64,000 nt of DNA from Paraflavitalea pollutisoli (GTDB taxonomy: Bacteria > Bacteroidota > Bacteroidia > Chitinophagales > Chitinophagaceae): contig NZ_JARKMX010000014.1 in NCBI RefSeq assembly GCF_029360705.1, positions 434,001-498,000 on the forward strand, given 5' to 3'. The first letter of the stretch is position 1; each line of letters starts with the position of its first letter. Shown piece after piece: positions 1 to 9,135 of this stretch. The notes below the pieces were generated by a model. The model was not told the DNA's origin. It searched no databases and was given only the letters and a program-made list of their open reading frames with translations. Position numbers and translations under genes: made by a program.

Positions 1-1728
1 TTCATAGGCTACCTGTCCTGACGCGAGTACACTGGCCATCGTCACGGTGTAGGTTTGTAGCAGCTTTGCCCAGGGATTAACGAACGCCACGTTGTTCTTT
101 TTCCACTGCATTTGTCCGTTCTTATCATAAGGTTCCGGCGTATTGGGTGGCAGCCTGAAGTAGGGGGTGATGTCGGTAGCCGGCATGATATCGGTAGAAG
201 TGCCGCCCACGATACTGGCGCCTATCTTCCATTTGGGAGCCGGGTTTGCCTGGAATCCGATTTGGGTAGTGACCTGGCTCGACGGCATATTGGCCGGAAA
301 GATCGAGGAAGACTTGCGACCGCCGATGCCCATGTTGTAATTGAGCCTATTGTCGCCCCCATTGAGTTGCATATGAACACTATTCATGCGTGCCGTTTCA
401 CCCATTAATAACCGCGGCAGGTCAATGGAACGCGTAGTATCCCAGTATAGCTCCGGAAATTTAGCCGGGTCTTGTGTATTGCCTTGCATGGTATGGCGCA
501 TTGGCAGGTAGTGGGCCGTGCCCATCATGCTGGGCAGCGTGCTGGCCCTATACCAACCGGTGTTGTAGTTAAGGGTCAAGCGTGGTTTGCCATTCTTTCC
601 TTTTTTGGTTGTTATCAGCATGGCGCCATGCGCGGCCAGTGATCCGTAAATAGCCGTCGCACTCGCGTCTTTCAATACTTCTATACTTTCTATATCCAGG
701 TTATTCATTAACCCAAACAGGCTGAAACCACCTGCCATGACGCCACTACCATCGGGCATAAAACCAGGCCCCGTGAGCTTGCTGGACCATTTGGAGCGGG
801 TAATAAAGGGGATACCATCTACGATGATCAGCGGGTCGTTGGCTGGCAACTCACTAGGCCCCTGGTCTTCACCAATTCGTGGGTTAAACCCTCTGACACT
901 TAACCTGACGGCTGTGCGATACAATCCATTTAACGGAACGCCCGATACACCCGGCGCCCAATCTGATATGGAAGCGAATGCATTGTCGGGTCGAACTGGC
1001 GACAAATCATTTCCCCGTATTTTATCTACCGAACCGACGTTCGATTTCTTGATAGCGGATCCATAGGCTATGACGACGACTTCGTCCAGGGGTTTGTCAT
1101 TTTCCTTCAAAGTGATCAGGGCTGTATCACCCTTGATCAACAGCACAGATCTTTCGTGGTATTTCTCTCCACTCACGCGCACTTCCAACAGAAAACCTTC
1201 CTGCTGTATCCTGAACCACCCCTTTTCATTCGTAAAAATGCCCGCTTGCTTTCCCGTCACGGTAACGTAACACCCGGGAATGGGTGCGCCGTCTTCGTCA
1301 ATCACGTAGCCTACATATTGCGTCAAGGGCTTTGGAGGCAAGGGGATCACGGTTCTCTTACCCGGTTTCAACACGATAAAGTCTTCGTAGTAGGTTACAT
1401 CCAATCCTTTACCCTGGAGAATTTCATCAAACAGTTCCCTTACTGTTATATTTTTAACATTGATAGAAATAATTCTTACATGGATAATGTCGGGTAAGGA
1501 ATATCCAAACTGCCAGTTGGTTTGCTTCTTAATTTCGTTAATGACTTGTTCAAGCGTCGCATTTTCCAACTTGATGGATACGCGTGTACGCAAAATGAAC
1601 TTGCCCACCGGCTGTTTTTGCCGCGGTTCAATACGTTGCGGAACTGCCTTTAGTACCACTGGCTGAGCGACCGTTCCTACAAACAAAAAGAGCATACAGA
1701 CATACAAAATAAATCCCCGTGTCATCAT
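1..1728 (-). CDS. SusC/RagA-type TonB-dependent outer-membrane transporter with STN domain (C-terminus outside window)
   Basis: The reading frame is open from the ATG at 1728 to the first base of the window, giving 576 codons and no stop; the barrel C-terminus lies outside. After a signal peptide of about 23 residues there is a secretin/TonB short N-terminal (STN) domain (about residues 45-110), a carboxypeptidase-like regulatory beta-sandwich (about 130-200) and a plug domain with the family hallmark of 'IEVLKDASATAIYGS' type (about 300-320). Proteins of this family import oligosaccharides or peptides across the outer membrane with a SusD lipoprotein. The STN domain is the module that talks to a FecR anti-sigma factor, and a FecR gene and an ECF sigma gene lie directly upstream on the same strand, so this is a surface-signalling transporter. 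Two ATGs are adjacent (1728 and 1725). The substrate is unknown. Confidence 0.93.
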   Translation of the reverse strand, partial: MMTRGFILYVCMLFLFVGTVAQPVVLKAVPQRIEPRQKQPVGKFILRTRVSIKLENATLEQVINEIKKQTNWQFGYSLPDIIHVRIISINVKNITVRELFDEILQGKGLDVTYYEDFIVLKPGKRTVIPLPPKPLTQYVGYVIDEDGAPIPGCYVTVTGKQAGIFTNEKGWFRIQQEGFLLEVRVSGEKYHERSVLLIKGDTALITLKENDKPLDEVVVIAYGSAIKKSNVGSVDKIRGNDLSPVRPDNAFASISDWAPGVSGVPLNGLYRTAVRLSVRGFNPRIGEDQGPSELPANDPLIIVDGIPFITRSKWSSKLTGPGFMPDGSGVMAGGFSLFGLMNNLDIESIEVLKDASATAIYGSLAAHGAMLITTKKGKNGKPRLTLNYNTGWYRASTLPSMMGTAHYLPMRHTMQGNTQDPAKFPELYWDTTRSIDLPRLLMGETARMNSVHMQLNGGDNRLNYNMGIGGRKSSSIFPANMPSSQVTTQIGFQANPAPKWKIGASIVGGTSTDIMPATDITPYFRLPPNTPEPYDKNGQMQWKKNNVAFVNPWAKLLQTYTVTMASVLASGQVAYE

Positions 1729-2055
1729 TGTGCTGTTGTTTTAACACTTTCAAAATCGGGTTTTGGAAAAAGGCAATAGCTACTTGCGCCTGGCTTTGCA
1801 GCCAGGTCATGTTATTGCCAGGGCTTGACATGGGCTCAAGCCAATACACTACTTATACAACGGCTCAGGGCTTGGAAGGGGTTTAATGGTCAGAAAAAGG
1901 AAAACAAGATTTACTGGAAGTTGATCCTTGAGATCTGTAACAGGTCTTAACGTGGAAAATTGGATGCTGAACGCCGGCCAGGACGGCTTGGGCGCATCAG
2001 AACGTAACCGGTGGGATAAGGTTCAATGGATTCCGCGATGCTATTTCAATGCTTT
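1729..2055. other. Intergenic stretch between FecR and SusC
   Basis: About 330 nt without a supported gene. It should hold the promoter used by the sigma factor encoded upstream to express the SusC gene, but I could not pick out a convincing motif by eye. A short antisense-frame ORF overlapping the SusC start is a shadow. Confidence 0.5.
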
Positions 2056-3249
2056 TTACTTACTGATATGTACTTCGTTGCCATCAATGTTGTAATGAAA
2101 TGCGCCTGCCATTTCCAGGATCGTGAGTGGCTTGGTAATTTCTTCTGTTTTATCAATGCGGCCAATGATGTACTTTTTGTTTTCAATTTCTTCGCCGTAC
2201 GTCACCTTCACTTCGTACCACCGCTCGAGCCGCCGGATAATCTCCGACAGTCTTTTATTGTTAAACACAAAATAGCCGTTCTTCCAGGCGATGGCTTCCA
2301 CAGTATCTGCCTCTTTGTCTATCCGTAACCTTGATTTGGCGATGGTCGCTGCCTGTCCCGGATAGAGTATGGCCGTATCTGTTGGCGTACTAAGCTGTAT
2401 AGAGCCTTCTACCAGGGTTGCCAGCAGGTCTTCGTTGCTATAGGCAGATACATTGAAACGCGTTCCCAGTACCTGGATGCTATTACCGTTAATATGAACG
2501 ACAAAAGGTCGTTGCTGGTCTTTGGCCACTTCAAAATAAGCTTCTCCTTTCAGTTGCACTTCCCGTTTGCCTTTCGAAAACAAGACCGGGTAACTAAGTT
2601 CGGAGTCAGCATTCAACCATACTTGCGTACCATCTTCCAACGCTACTTTGTATTCGCCACCTATTGGCGTGGTAATCTTGTTGGTTCGGTACTCCTCGCC
2701 TGCATAACCAGTTGGCCTTCGGTATTGTAGTTCTCCGTGCCCGGCAAAGTACAACACTACTGCTCCTTCCTGCATGGAACGTTCTTCTCCGGCTGGCATC
2801 AACCCCACTGTTTTTCCATCAGACAACAACAAGGTCGCTTTTTTGAAGCCCTGTTGTTTGTCGACTAGCACCACCTGTTCCTTCACAACGGGTTGGTTAC
2901 TATGGACGATCCAAAGCCACCCCACTCCTAACACTATTGGTGCCAATACAGCCGCCACCAATGCCCGGAATTTATAGCTTTTGTATACCGGTTGGATATC
3001 GACAGTCGACAGCGCCGTTGCTGGTATTGATTGGGTCAGCCATCGTTCCTTAAACTGTTCATAGCCAGGAACCTGCCGGCTTATCCCGATATACTCGCTG
3101 AACGCTGCGCTGCTCATTAATTTGCCGCCTCTGCTGGCTATTTCACGGCGCAGGAGCTCTTGTAACTCTTCTTGCTGTGGCGTAAGCGGTAACTGAAGCA
3201 TGATCCGGGCGCAAAGCTCCGCGATCTTATCATCGTTAAGGTTTGTCAT
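2056..3249 (-). CDS. FecR-family anti-sigma factor
   Basis: This is a 397-residue inner-membrane anti-sigma regulator. The cytoplasmic N-terminus (residues 1-90) would bind the ECF sigma factor. One transmembrane helix follows (about 95-115). The periplasmic part has a FecR domain (about 175-275, including 'GGEYKVALEDGTQVWLNADS') and the C-terminal DUF4974-type domain typical of Bacteroidota (about 320-395). It lies 93 nt downstream of an ECF sigma gene and upstream of an STN-bearing SusC on the same strand, the standard order sigma - anti-sigma - transporter. By family knowledge, substrate-loaded SusC contacts the periplasmic domain through STN and releases the sigma factor. The length is normal for the family. 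Confidence 0.95.
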   Translation of the reverse strand: MTNLNDDKIAELCARIMLQLPLTPQQEELQELLRREIASRGGKLMSSAAFSEYIGISRQVPGYEQFKERWLTQSIPATALSTVDIQPVYKSYKFRALVAAVLAPIVLGVGWLWIVHSNQPVVKEQVVLVDKQQGFKKATLLLSDGKTVGLMPAGEERSMQEGAVVLYFAGHGELQYRRPTGYAGEEYRTNKITTPIGGEYKVALEDGTQVWLNADSELSYPVLFSKGKREVQLKGEAYFEVAKDQQRPFVVHINGNSIQVLGTRFNVSAYSNEDLLATLVEGSIQLSTPTDTAILYPGQAATIAKSRLRIDKEADTVEAIAWKNGYFVFNNKRLSEIIRRLERWYEVKVTYGEEIENKKYIIGRIDKTEEITKPLTILEMAGAFHYNIDGNEVHISK

Positions 3250-3342
3250 GCGTTAATGGTATTACTACAATCAATACAAAACCCGTCTGCATCTTAACAA
3301 GATCCTTCATTTGTTTTTCATTTTTACCCCTTTCCGCGGTAT

Positions 3343-3993
3343 TCATTGCGCGATCAATAAGATACTTACCAGCCATTGTGCCCATTCCGGGTATCTGTTC
3401 CTTATTTTCGTCAGCGCTCTCGACTTAATCGTATATACGGACTGCAGGGTGATGTTGAGCTCTGCCGCTATTTCTTCCGAATCTTTGCTTTCCAGCAGGA
3501 ACTTTTCCAATATGATGCGCTCCGTACCTACGGCCGATCCAATCAGCTTTCTGATGATCTCTTCCATTTCAATCGTTTCGTAAAAAGCCAGTCCACTCTC
3601 CTGCTTCCAGTCATCCGGTGGTGTTGCCCAGTCAAGGTTTGTAATAGCTCTCCTCTTTTGTCGCATCAACTGTTTGAAACAACCATTTCTTACTGCCACG
3701 TATAAGTATTTCGCCACTTCCTCTTCTGATGGGAATGGCTGTTGACCATCCATGCGCATGGTACTGGCCAATGCATTCAGTACGATGTCCGTTCTTTCTT
3801 CCCGGTCGTTGACCCATTTCGCGGCATACGCGAAATACTTCGTAATATGGTTTTCATAGAATGTTGCCCAAAAAAGGTCTCTGCTTTTATCGGCCGGAGA
3901 TGGAGATCCGGCTTCGCGAAACTGCATAGGCATATCATTTATCATCGACTGTTGCCAGGCAACCGTGGACTTTGCCTTCGTTTGTTCATACAT
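3343..3993 (-). CDS. ECF-type RNA polymerase sigma factor
   Basis: A 216-residue sigma-70 family protein of the extracytoplasmic-function group. Residues about 40-115 correspond to region 2, with the core-binding and -10 recognition helices around 'YLYVAVRNGCFKQLMRQKRR'. Residues about 150-205 correspond to region 4, ending in the helix-turn-helix 'EEIAAELNITLQSVYTIKSR'. It is followed by FecR and SusC genes, so it is expected to direct transcription of the SusC locus when FecR is triggered. The start at 3993 gives about 25 extra N-terminal residues compared with many homologues, so a later ATG (for example at 'MINDMPMQF') is possible. Confidence 0.93.
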   Translation of the reverse strand: MYEQTKAKSTVAWQQSMINDMPMQFREAGSPSPADKSRDLFWATFYENHITKYFAYAAKWVNDREERTDIVLNALASTMRMDGQQPFPSEEEVAKYLYVAVRNGCFKQLMRQKRRAITNLDWATPPDDWKQESGLAFYETIEMEEIIRKLIGSAVGTERIILEKFLLESKDSEEIAAELNITLQSVYTIKSRALTKIRNRYPEWAQWLVSILLIAQ

Positions 3994-4100
3994 CCAATAT
4001 CCTTCCCCACTTTTTCACAACGAATAGCCAAATACGATCAACCATTGTCAACAGCCAACATATTATTGAATTAATATTCCCGACGTTTTGTTCGTGCCCG

Positions 4101-5258
4101 TTACTGGCAACTATCCACCGTCCGCTCGATTTCTTCAAAGGAAATAAAGGCTCTTCGCGTAAAATTTCTCGTACCCGACTGCAACAAGGTATAGGTCACC
4201 TGCGGACTTTTATGCAGGATGACCAGGTAGTTCTTATACAGGTACATGGAATCCCGGGCATTTAACTGATATCCATCGCCCGCCTTGTAGGTATACATGT
4301 CGTTATTGAATTCGACAGACCTGTTTTGCGCGCGAAACGATATGGCAGCCATGGTATCAGCCGCTGTCGCCTTCTCTATTTCATGCAGCGACCGGAAATT
4401 TAGTGCCTGGTAATGGTAACAGCAGTGCCTGAACCGGTAATCGAGCAACACCGAGTCCTTCAGTATTTCCTCCAATAGCTGATTGGACAGTTGATAGTTT
4501 TTGTATTCACGCAGCACCAGCGCAATGATCAGGTTGCCGAACAATTCCGTTTTTCTGGCCACCGTAACACGAATGGAGTCTACCGCTGGTATTACTATTT
4601 TGTGTTGCAATGAATCAGCCGACCCGGCTTGGTACAAAAAAATGTATCCCGCCAGGGATGAATCTATCGTACGGTAACTGCCGCAGGCGTATAGTCCTTT
4701 GGTAAAATGTCCAGCCAGGAAGTGGTCTTTGATGCTTTTGCTGTCTTTGCTGTCGAAATTCAGCGAGTCGTTGGCCGCGATGATCTTTACGATATTGGCC
4801 GCTTCATAACCCGACAGGTGGGCGGCCACTTGCATGCGGATGCGTTGTGCTATCTGTCTATCCTCATTATCACCTTTAAAGTTGTTGATGGTGATGGCTG
4901 CCTCTGGCCGTGGGCAGCAAGTAGTGACAATGCTATCCCAATTCACCACTACCCCCATGGCTATGGTTGCAACTATCGTCAACAAGACCAGGCGCCATTT
5001 TGCTTTTTTACGAACCGGGGCAGGAAATTGACTAATAACGCCATTTATTTTTTGGCGCCGGAGTTTGTGCCAACAAAACTGCGCTGCAAACAACCAGGAA
5101 AGGCCAATAATCAGTATCCAGCCACGCTTGTTGCCTATGAATTGTTGTACAACAGTTGATAATGTTAGAAAACCTGCCAGCACTGGTGTGGAGATACCAA
5201 TGACAGCCTGAAATATTTTAAACGATTTCGGTACCTGAGGTTCGGACGGGACTGGCAT
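4101..5258 (-). CDS. Membrane protein of unknown function
   Basis: A 385-residue protein that I do not recognise. Three hydrophobic segments lie in the first 110 residues (about 15-37, 44-62 and 90-108). They are followed by a polar region of about 270 residues with no motif I can name. It contains several cysteines ('TCCPRP' near 113, 'RHCCYHYQ' near 283) and helical stretches that could be TPR-like around 230-310. It sits about 110 nt upstream of the sigma factor on the same strand, which may be chance. The arrangement (short membrane anchor plus large soluble domain) suggests a membrane-tethered sensor or stress protein, but that is only a guess. Confidence 0.75.
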   Translation of the reverse strand: MPVPSEPQVPKSFKIFQAVIGISTPVLAGFLTLSTVVQQFIGNKRGWILIIGLSWLFAAQFCWHKLRRQKINGVISQFPAPVRKKAKWRLVLLTIVATIAMGVVVNWDSIVTTCCPRPEAAITINNFKGDNEDRQIAQRIRMQVAAHLSGYEAANIVKIIAANDSLNFDSKDSKSIKDHFLAGHFTKGLYACGSYRTIDSSLAGYIFLYQAGSADSLQHKIVIPAVDSIRVTVARKTELFGNLIIALVLREYKNYQLSNQLLEEILKDSVLLDYRFRHCCYHYQALNFRSLHEIEKATAADTMAAISFRAQNRSVEFNNDMYTYKAGDGYQLNARDSMYLYKNYLVILHKSPQVTYTLLQSGTRNFTRRAFISFEEIERTVDSCQ

Positions 5259-5413
5259 TACAATCTTTTATCGACTACAATAGTGTTACCAATTGTATAA
5301 AGACGCTTTTATGCCCGACCTCAACCAGGGATACCAGAAAACTTTTAAGGAAAAGTAATTCCGTGTTTAGATAGTTACCCTTGAGACTTATCCGTTATGG
5401 GTATTTTTACGTG

Positions 5414-6070
5414 CTATAAATTTTTCCCCTCCAACATGGGTACAAAAGAGAAGTTTTCAAAGACTTCTTCGTGTGTACTGCCGTCGGCCAGTTTGGTGAG
5501 GCGCAACATGCGTTGCACATTGCCTTCCCCTACCGGGATCACCATTTTGCCGCCGACCTTCATTTGCTGTACCAGTTTGGGAGGAATAAACGGCGCGGCA
5601 GCGGTAATAATGACCTTATCAAAAGGGCCATAGGTGGGAAGCCCTTCAAAACCGTCGCCATAGAAGTATTTAATATTGGGGTACTTGCTGCGTAACACGA
5701 ACTTTCGGTGTTCATCAAACAACTGCTTCTGCCGCTCGATGGTGTACACCATCGCCTGCAGTTCACCCAGCACAATCGCCTGGTAGCCGCTGCCGGTACC
5801 TATTTCCAACACCTTCTCGCGTGGTTTGATGTCGAGTAATTGAGATTGATAAGCGACCGTATAGGGTTGAGAGATGGTTTGGTCGGCGGTGATCGGAAAG
5901 GCCCGATCTTCATACGCGATCTTGTCAAAAGCCGAATCCATGAAATAATGGCGGGGGATAGCACCTATCGCCGCCAGCACCCGCTCATCGGTAATGTTCT
6001 TTTCCTTCAACAACTTCACCAACTGTGCCCGCATTCCTTTGTGCCGGTATGTATCTTCGAAAGTTCTCAT
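5414..6070 (-). CDS. pcm: Protein-L-isoaspartate O-methyltransferase
   Basis: A 218-residue class I SAM-dependent methyltransferase. It methylates the alpha-carboxyl of L-isoaspartyl residues in damaged proteins so that they can return to L-aspartate through a succinimide. The SAM-binding loop 'VLEIGTGSGYQ' sits near residues 83-93. The family segment 'DRAFPITADQTISQPYTVA' (about 53-72) and the later 'DKVIITAAAP' strand are typical of Pcm. The length matches the family. It is transcribed alone and divergently from the histidine kinase gene. Confidence 0.95.
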   Translation of the reverse strand: MRTFEDTYRHKGMRAQLVKLLKEKNITDERVLAAIGAIPRHYFMDSAFDKIAYEDRAFPITADQTISQPYTVAYQSQLLDIKPREKVLEIGTGSGYQAIVLGELQAMVYTIERQKQLFDEHRKFVLRSKYPNIKYFYGDGFEGLPTYGPFDKVIITAAAPFIPPKLVQQMKVGGKMVIPVGEGNVQRMLRLTKLADGSTHEEVFENFSFVPMLEGKNL

Positions 6071-6230
6071 AAACGCGACAAAGATAGGTCAAAAGCGACT
6101 GAAGATCAACCTAGTGGATAAATCAGTCTACCTCACCAACTTATCAACAAGACTTGGATCGCATTGTCCAGCTCCTTATCCCTACCGGCTGCTGTTGATA
6201 ATTGTCAGCGAGACAAGTACGCAAACTGAC

Positions 6231-6273
6231 CTAAGGGTTAGCACCATATTAAAATCTACACGAAAACCCTTAG
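6231..6273. repeat. Inverted repeat upstream of the sensor kinase gene
   Basis: CTAAGGGTT (6231-6239) is repeated in inverse orientation as AACCCTTAG (6265-6273). It lies in the 283-nt divergent spacer between pcm and the histidine kinase, about 80 nt before the kinase start. It could be an operator or a leader hairpin; there is no direct evidence for either. Confidence 0.4.
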
Positions 6274-6353
6274 CCCAAATACTAGGGATTGCAGACTGCC
6301 CGTTAATGCCCCTTGATCGCAACCCTGTTCGTAAACCCTAACTGACCCAACCC

Positions 6354-7400
6354 ATGCACCCCATCTACGATAAACTGTCGCGGATAGGCTTTCTGTCGCG
6401 CAGTTACACCTTCAAATTCCTATTCATCGCCTTTCTGGGCATTCACGTGCCGCTGATCGGACTGCTGGTATTTGTGTTACTCGCCACCGGCATCATCAGC
6501 ACCGGCGCCATCTTGCTCATCACGCTGATCTTAACCCTGGCGGCTACTGCAGCCACGCTGCTGACGCTGAACGGGCTGCTTGCTCCCCTCCGCCAAAGCC
6601 AGCGCACCCTGCAGGAGTTTCTCAACGACCAGGAGCTGCCCCAGCTGCCTACCCATTACCATGACGAGGCCGGCCAACTCATGCAACATATTCAGCTCAC
6701 GCTGACCGAACTCAACAATGTACTGGAGGAAAAGAAAGACCTGACTGCCCTGCTCTCCCATGACCTGCGTACGCCTTTGCGCAATGTGCAGACCTATGCC
6801 GGCATGATCCAGGACCAGGCCCTCAGCCCCGATGAGATCAAAGAATTTGCTGAAGCCATTACCGAATCGGCCCGCGAGCAGCAACAGATCTTAGAGAATA
6901 TTCTGGAGATACTGCGGATGGACTACCTGTTCCAGGATGGCAACCGGCGCGAAGCCACGCCCCTGCAGCCCCTCATCGAAGAAGTGATGCAAACTATGGG
7001 ACCACTTGCCAGCCACAAACAGATACGCCTGTCGACCCAGCTAAATTTTACCGGCGATGTGCAGGTGCATAGCGACCTATTTAAGCAGGTATTGAAGAAT
7101 CTCGTGAGCAATGCCATCAAATTCTCGCACGCGGGCTCTGAAGTCTCCATGCTTATCCAACGCCAGCAGCATCAAACCATCATTGAAGTGACCGATAAAG
7201 GCATTGGTTTCGATGCCGACACGGCGGAGCAGCTATTTGACCGGTTTACTCGAAGTGGCCGTCGGGGCACGGCGGGCGAGCCCAGCACCGGTTTGGGCCT
7301 GTACCTGAGCCGTAAGATCATCCGTCACCAGCAAGGCGACCTGCAGGCTTATAGTGCCGACACGGGCAAAGGTGCCACCTTTACCATCAGTCTGAATTAG
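6354..7400 (+). CDS. Orphan sensor histidine kinase
   Basis: A 348-residue membrane histidine kinase. Two transmembrane helices (about 19-46 and 49-78) have almost no loop between them, so there is no periplasmic sensor domain. A HAMP-like linker follows (about 78-125), then a HisKA dimerisation domain with the phospho-acceptor His136 in 'LLSHDLRTPLRN'. The HATPase domain (about 230-347) shows the N-box 'NLVSNAIKFS' and the G-boxes 'DKGIGFD' and 'STGLGLYLSRKI'. No response-regulator gene is adjacent, so its partner must be elsewhere. The start ATG (6354) is followed by 'HPIYDKLSRIGF', a short cytoplasmic leader. The stimulus is unknown and may be sensed within the membrane. Confidence 0.93.
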   Translation: MHPIYDKLSRIGFLSRSYTFKFLFIAFLGIHVPLIGLLVFVLLATGIISTGAILLITLILTLAATAATLLTLNGLLAPLRQSQRTLQEFLNDQELPQLPTHYHDEAGQLMQHIQLTLTELNNVLEEKKDLTALLSHDLRTPLRNVQTYAGMIQDQALSPDEIKEFAEAITESAREQQQILENILEILRMDYLFQDGNRREATPLQPLIEEVMQTMGPLASHKQIRLSTQLNFTGDVQVHSDLFKQVLKNLVSNAIKFSHAGSEVSMLIQRQQHQTIIEVTDKGIGFDADTAEQLFDRFTRSGRRGTAGEPSTGLGLYLSRKIIRHQQGDLQAYSADTGKGATFTISLN

Positions 7401-7423
7401 TTTTTTATTACCTCCTACACCCA

Positions 7424-7466
7424 TAAAAAAAACCTTGCGTTGACAGCGTGGGCTGGTCGCAAGGTT
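7424..7466 (-). terminator. Terminator of the GH125 gene
   Basis: AACCTTGCG (7431-7439) pairs with CGCAAGGTT (7458-7466). Read on the minus strand, the hairpin is followed by a run of eight T residues. It lies between the convergent ends of the kinase and GH125 genes, 23 nt past the GH125 stop. Confidence 0.8.
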
Positions 7467-7488
7467 CACCTATTTTCTGTCGCAACGA

Positions 7489-8919
7489 TTATCCCAATAA
7501 GGTTGGTTGCGTTTTATACGTCTTCCATAAGAATTCGCCAAAGAGGGTGTTGGCCCAGGCGAACCATTTACGGGTGAAGTTTTTAGGATCGTTTTTATGA
7601 AATGCTTCGTGCATGAAACCGGTATCGCCGTGCGTTTGCTGCAGCATAGCGATACAGGCTTTGATCTCTGCCGGGTCTTTGCTGGTGAGACCACGCATGG
7701 TGATGGCCATGGGCCAGATCATATCCTGCCCCACGTGCGGTCCACCGATGCCTTCGCCGGCCGTGCCTTTGAAGAAGAAAGGATTCTCGCTGCTCAATAC
7801 GAGCTTACGGGTATTGCGGTAGATAGGGTCCGTTTCTTTGATGGCGCCAAGGTATGGCAGGGCCAGCAGGCTGGGTACGTTGGCATCGTCCATCAGGTTG
7901 TAACTGCCGAAGCCATTCACTTCATACGCATACACCTTCCCAAAAGTCTTGTGTTCTACGACGGCGTATTGCTGCAGTGCTTTTTCTACCTCGTCGGCCA
8001 GGGCCTTGCACTCGCCGGCTGTCTTTGTGTCCTTTGCAATGGTGGTCAGCATCTCGGCCGCCTGGCGTAAGCTTACTACGGCAAAGAAGTTGGACGGAAT
8101 CAGGAAGGAAAATACCGTGGCATCGTCACTGGGGCGAAAGGCCGAGCAAATCAGTCCCACGGGCTTTACCGGATAACCATAACCGCTCATGGGCAGGGTA
8201 TCGGTCGCGAATGGCGTGGTACGCTGGAACTTGTATTTGCCATTGCCGGTTTTGCGCTGCTGGTCGCGGAAAGTATCGTAGATGGCTTTGATGGCCAATT
8301 GCCATTGTGCATCGAAGGGCGCCGTATCGCCGGTCGTTTTCCAATAATGATATCCTAGACGGATGGGGTAACACAGGGAGTCGATCTCCCATTTGCGTTC
8401 GTGCACGCCGGGCTTCATATCAGTGTGGTCTTTGGTCCACTCGCCACGCTTTTCGGGATCGTTGTAAAAGGCGTTAGCAAAAGGATCTTTCAGGATACAG
8501 GCCGTTTGGTGGTTGATGACGCCCGCGATGAGGTCTTTCAAAGGCTTGTCTTCTTTCACGAACTGCAGGTAAGGCCATACCTGGGCGCTGGAATCGCGGA
8601 GCCACATGGCATCGATATCGCCCGTGATGACATACGTATCGGGTCGCCCCCCTTTGGTAGTATGATACACCGTGGTGTCGAGGGTATTGGGAAAACAATT
8701 CTCAAACAACCAGGTGAGCTCGGGGTTCTTGACGGAGGCTTTGAATTCGGTGATGGCTTTTTCGACCGCCGCGCTGGTGAAATGACGTTTATCGGCGGGC
8801 GTGCGCACGACCGGAAATTGATCGGCCGTACCTGGTGTGATCGCCCAGGAAGCCATGGGGGCGGTAAACAAGGCGGCCCCTGCGAGGCCTGATTGCTGGA
8901 GGAAGGTTCTACGTTTCAT
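7489..8919 (-). CDS. GH125 family exo-alpha-1,6-mannosidase
   Basis: A 476-residue exported protein of glycoside hydrolase family 125 (formerly DUF1237, related to fungal Mug157). Characterised bacterial members remove terminal alpha-1,6-linked mannose. The N-terminus 'MKRRTFLQQSGLAGAALF' is a Tat-like or ordinary signal. Family blocks are visible: 'ITGDIDAMWLRDSSAQVWPY' (about 100-119), 'KWEIDSLCYPIRLGYHYW' (about 175-193) and 'GGPHVGQDMIWPMAITMRGL' (about 392-411). The length is usual for the family. It stands alone with its own terminator and no SusC/D partner beside it, and would act in the periplasm on alpha-mannan or N-glycan oligosaccharides. Confidence 0.94.
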   Translation of the reverse strand: MKRRTFLQQSGLAGAALFTAPMASWAITPGTADQFPVVRTPADKRHFTSAAVEKAITEFKASVKNPELTWLFENCFPNTLDTTVYHTTKGGRPDTYVITGDIDAMWLRDSSAQVWPYLQFVKEDKPLKDLIAGVINHQTACILKDPFANAFYNDPEKRGEWTKDHTDMKPGVHERKWEIDSLCYPIRLGYHYWKTTGDTAPFDAQWQLAIKAIYDTFRDQQRKTGNGKYKFQRTTPFATDTLPMSGYGYPVKPVGLICSAFRPSDDATVFSFLIPSNFFAVVSLRQAAEMLTTIAKDTKTAGECKALADEVEKALQQYAVVEHKTFGKVYAYEVNGFGSYNLMDDANVPSLLALPYLGAIKETDPIYRNTRKLVLSSENPFFFKGTAGEGIGGPHVGQDMIWPMAITMRGLTSKDPAEIKACIAMLQQTHGDTGFMHEAFHKNDPKNFTRKWFAWANTLFGEFLWKTYKTQPTLLG

Positions 8920-9000
8920 AACTGCAAGTAATTGATGGTAAATACCGGCTCATGGCCGAACTATACCGTTTTAGCTACTAAGATAGGGAAAAAAGGGAAA

Positions 9001-9120
9001 AGGCAGCGAGGCATCAAGGCAACGAGGCAACTGAGGAATACAGGCGAAAAGGCAGCAAGGCAAAGAGGGACAGGCAGCGAGGCAGAAAGGCAGCCAGGCA
9101 ACTGAGGAATACCGGCAAAA
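9001..9120. repeat. Degenerate octanucleotide repeat array (AGGCARNR type)
   Basis: About 120 nt are built from imperfect 8-mers such as AGGCAGCG, AGGCAACG, AGGCAGCA and AGGCAGCC. The array falls into two longer units, each ending in the same phrase AGGCAACTGAGGAATAC (near 9026 and 9097). It fills the gap between the GH125 start and the truncated FecR-like gene. The unit length of 8 is not a multiple of three, and there is no open frame through it. Confidence 0.8.
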
Positions 9121-9135
9121 AGGACTCGGGGCAGG

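Noticed and set aside
8401-8892. Plus-strand frame of 163 codons opposite the GH125 gene
   Set aside because: It is an antisense shadow of a well-supported glycosidase gene with no motif or ribosome-binding site.
9001-9120. The octamer array as a CRISPR array
   Set aside because: The units are 8 nt and degenerate, there are no spacers of constant length, and no cas gene is present.
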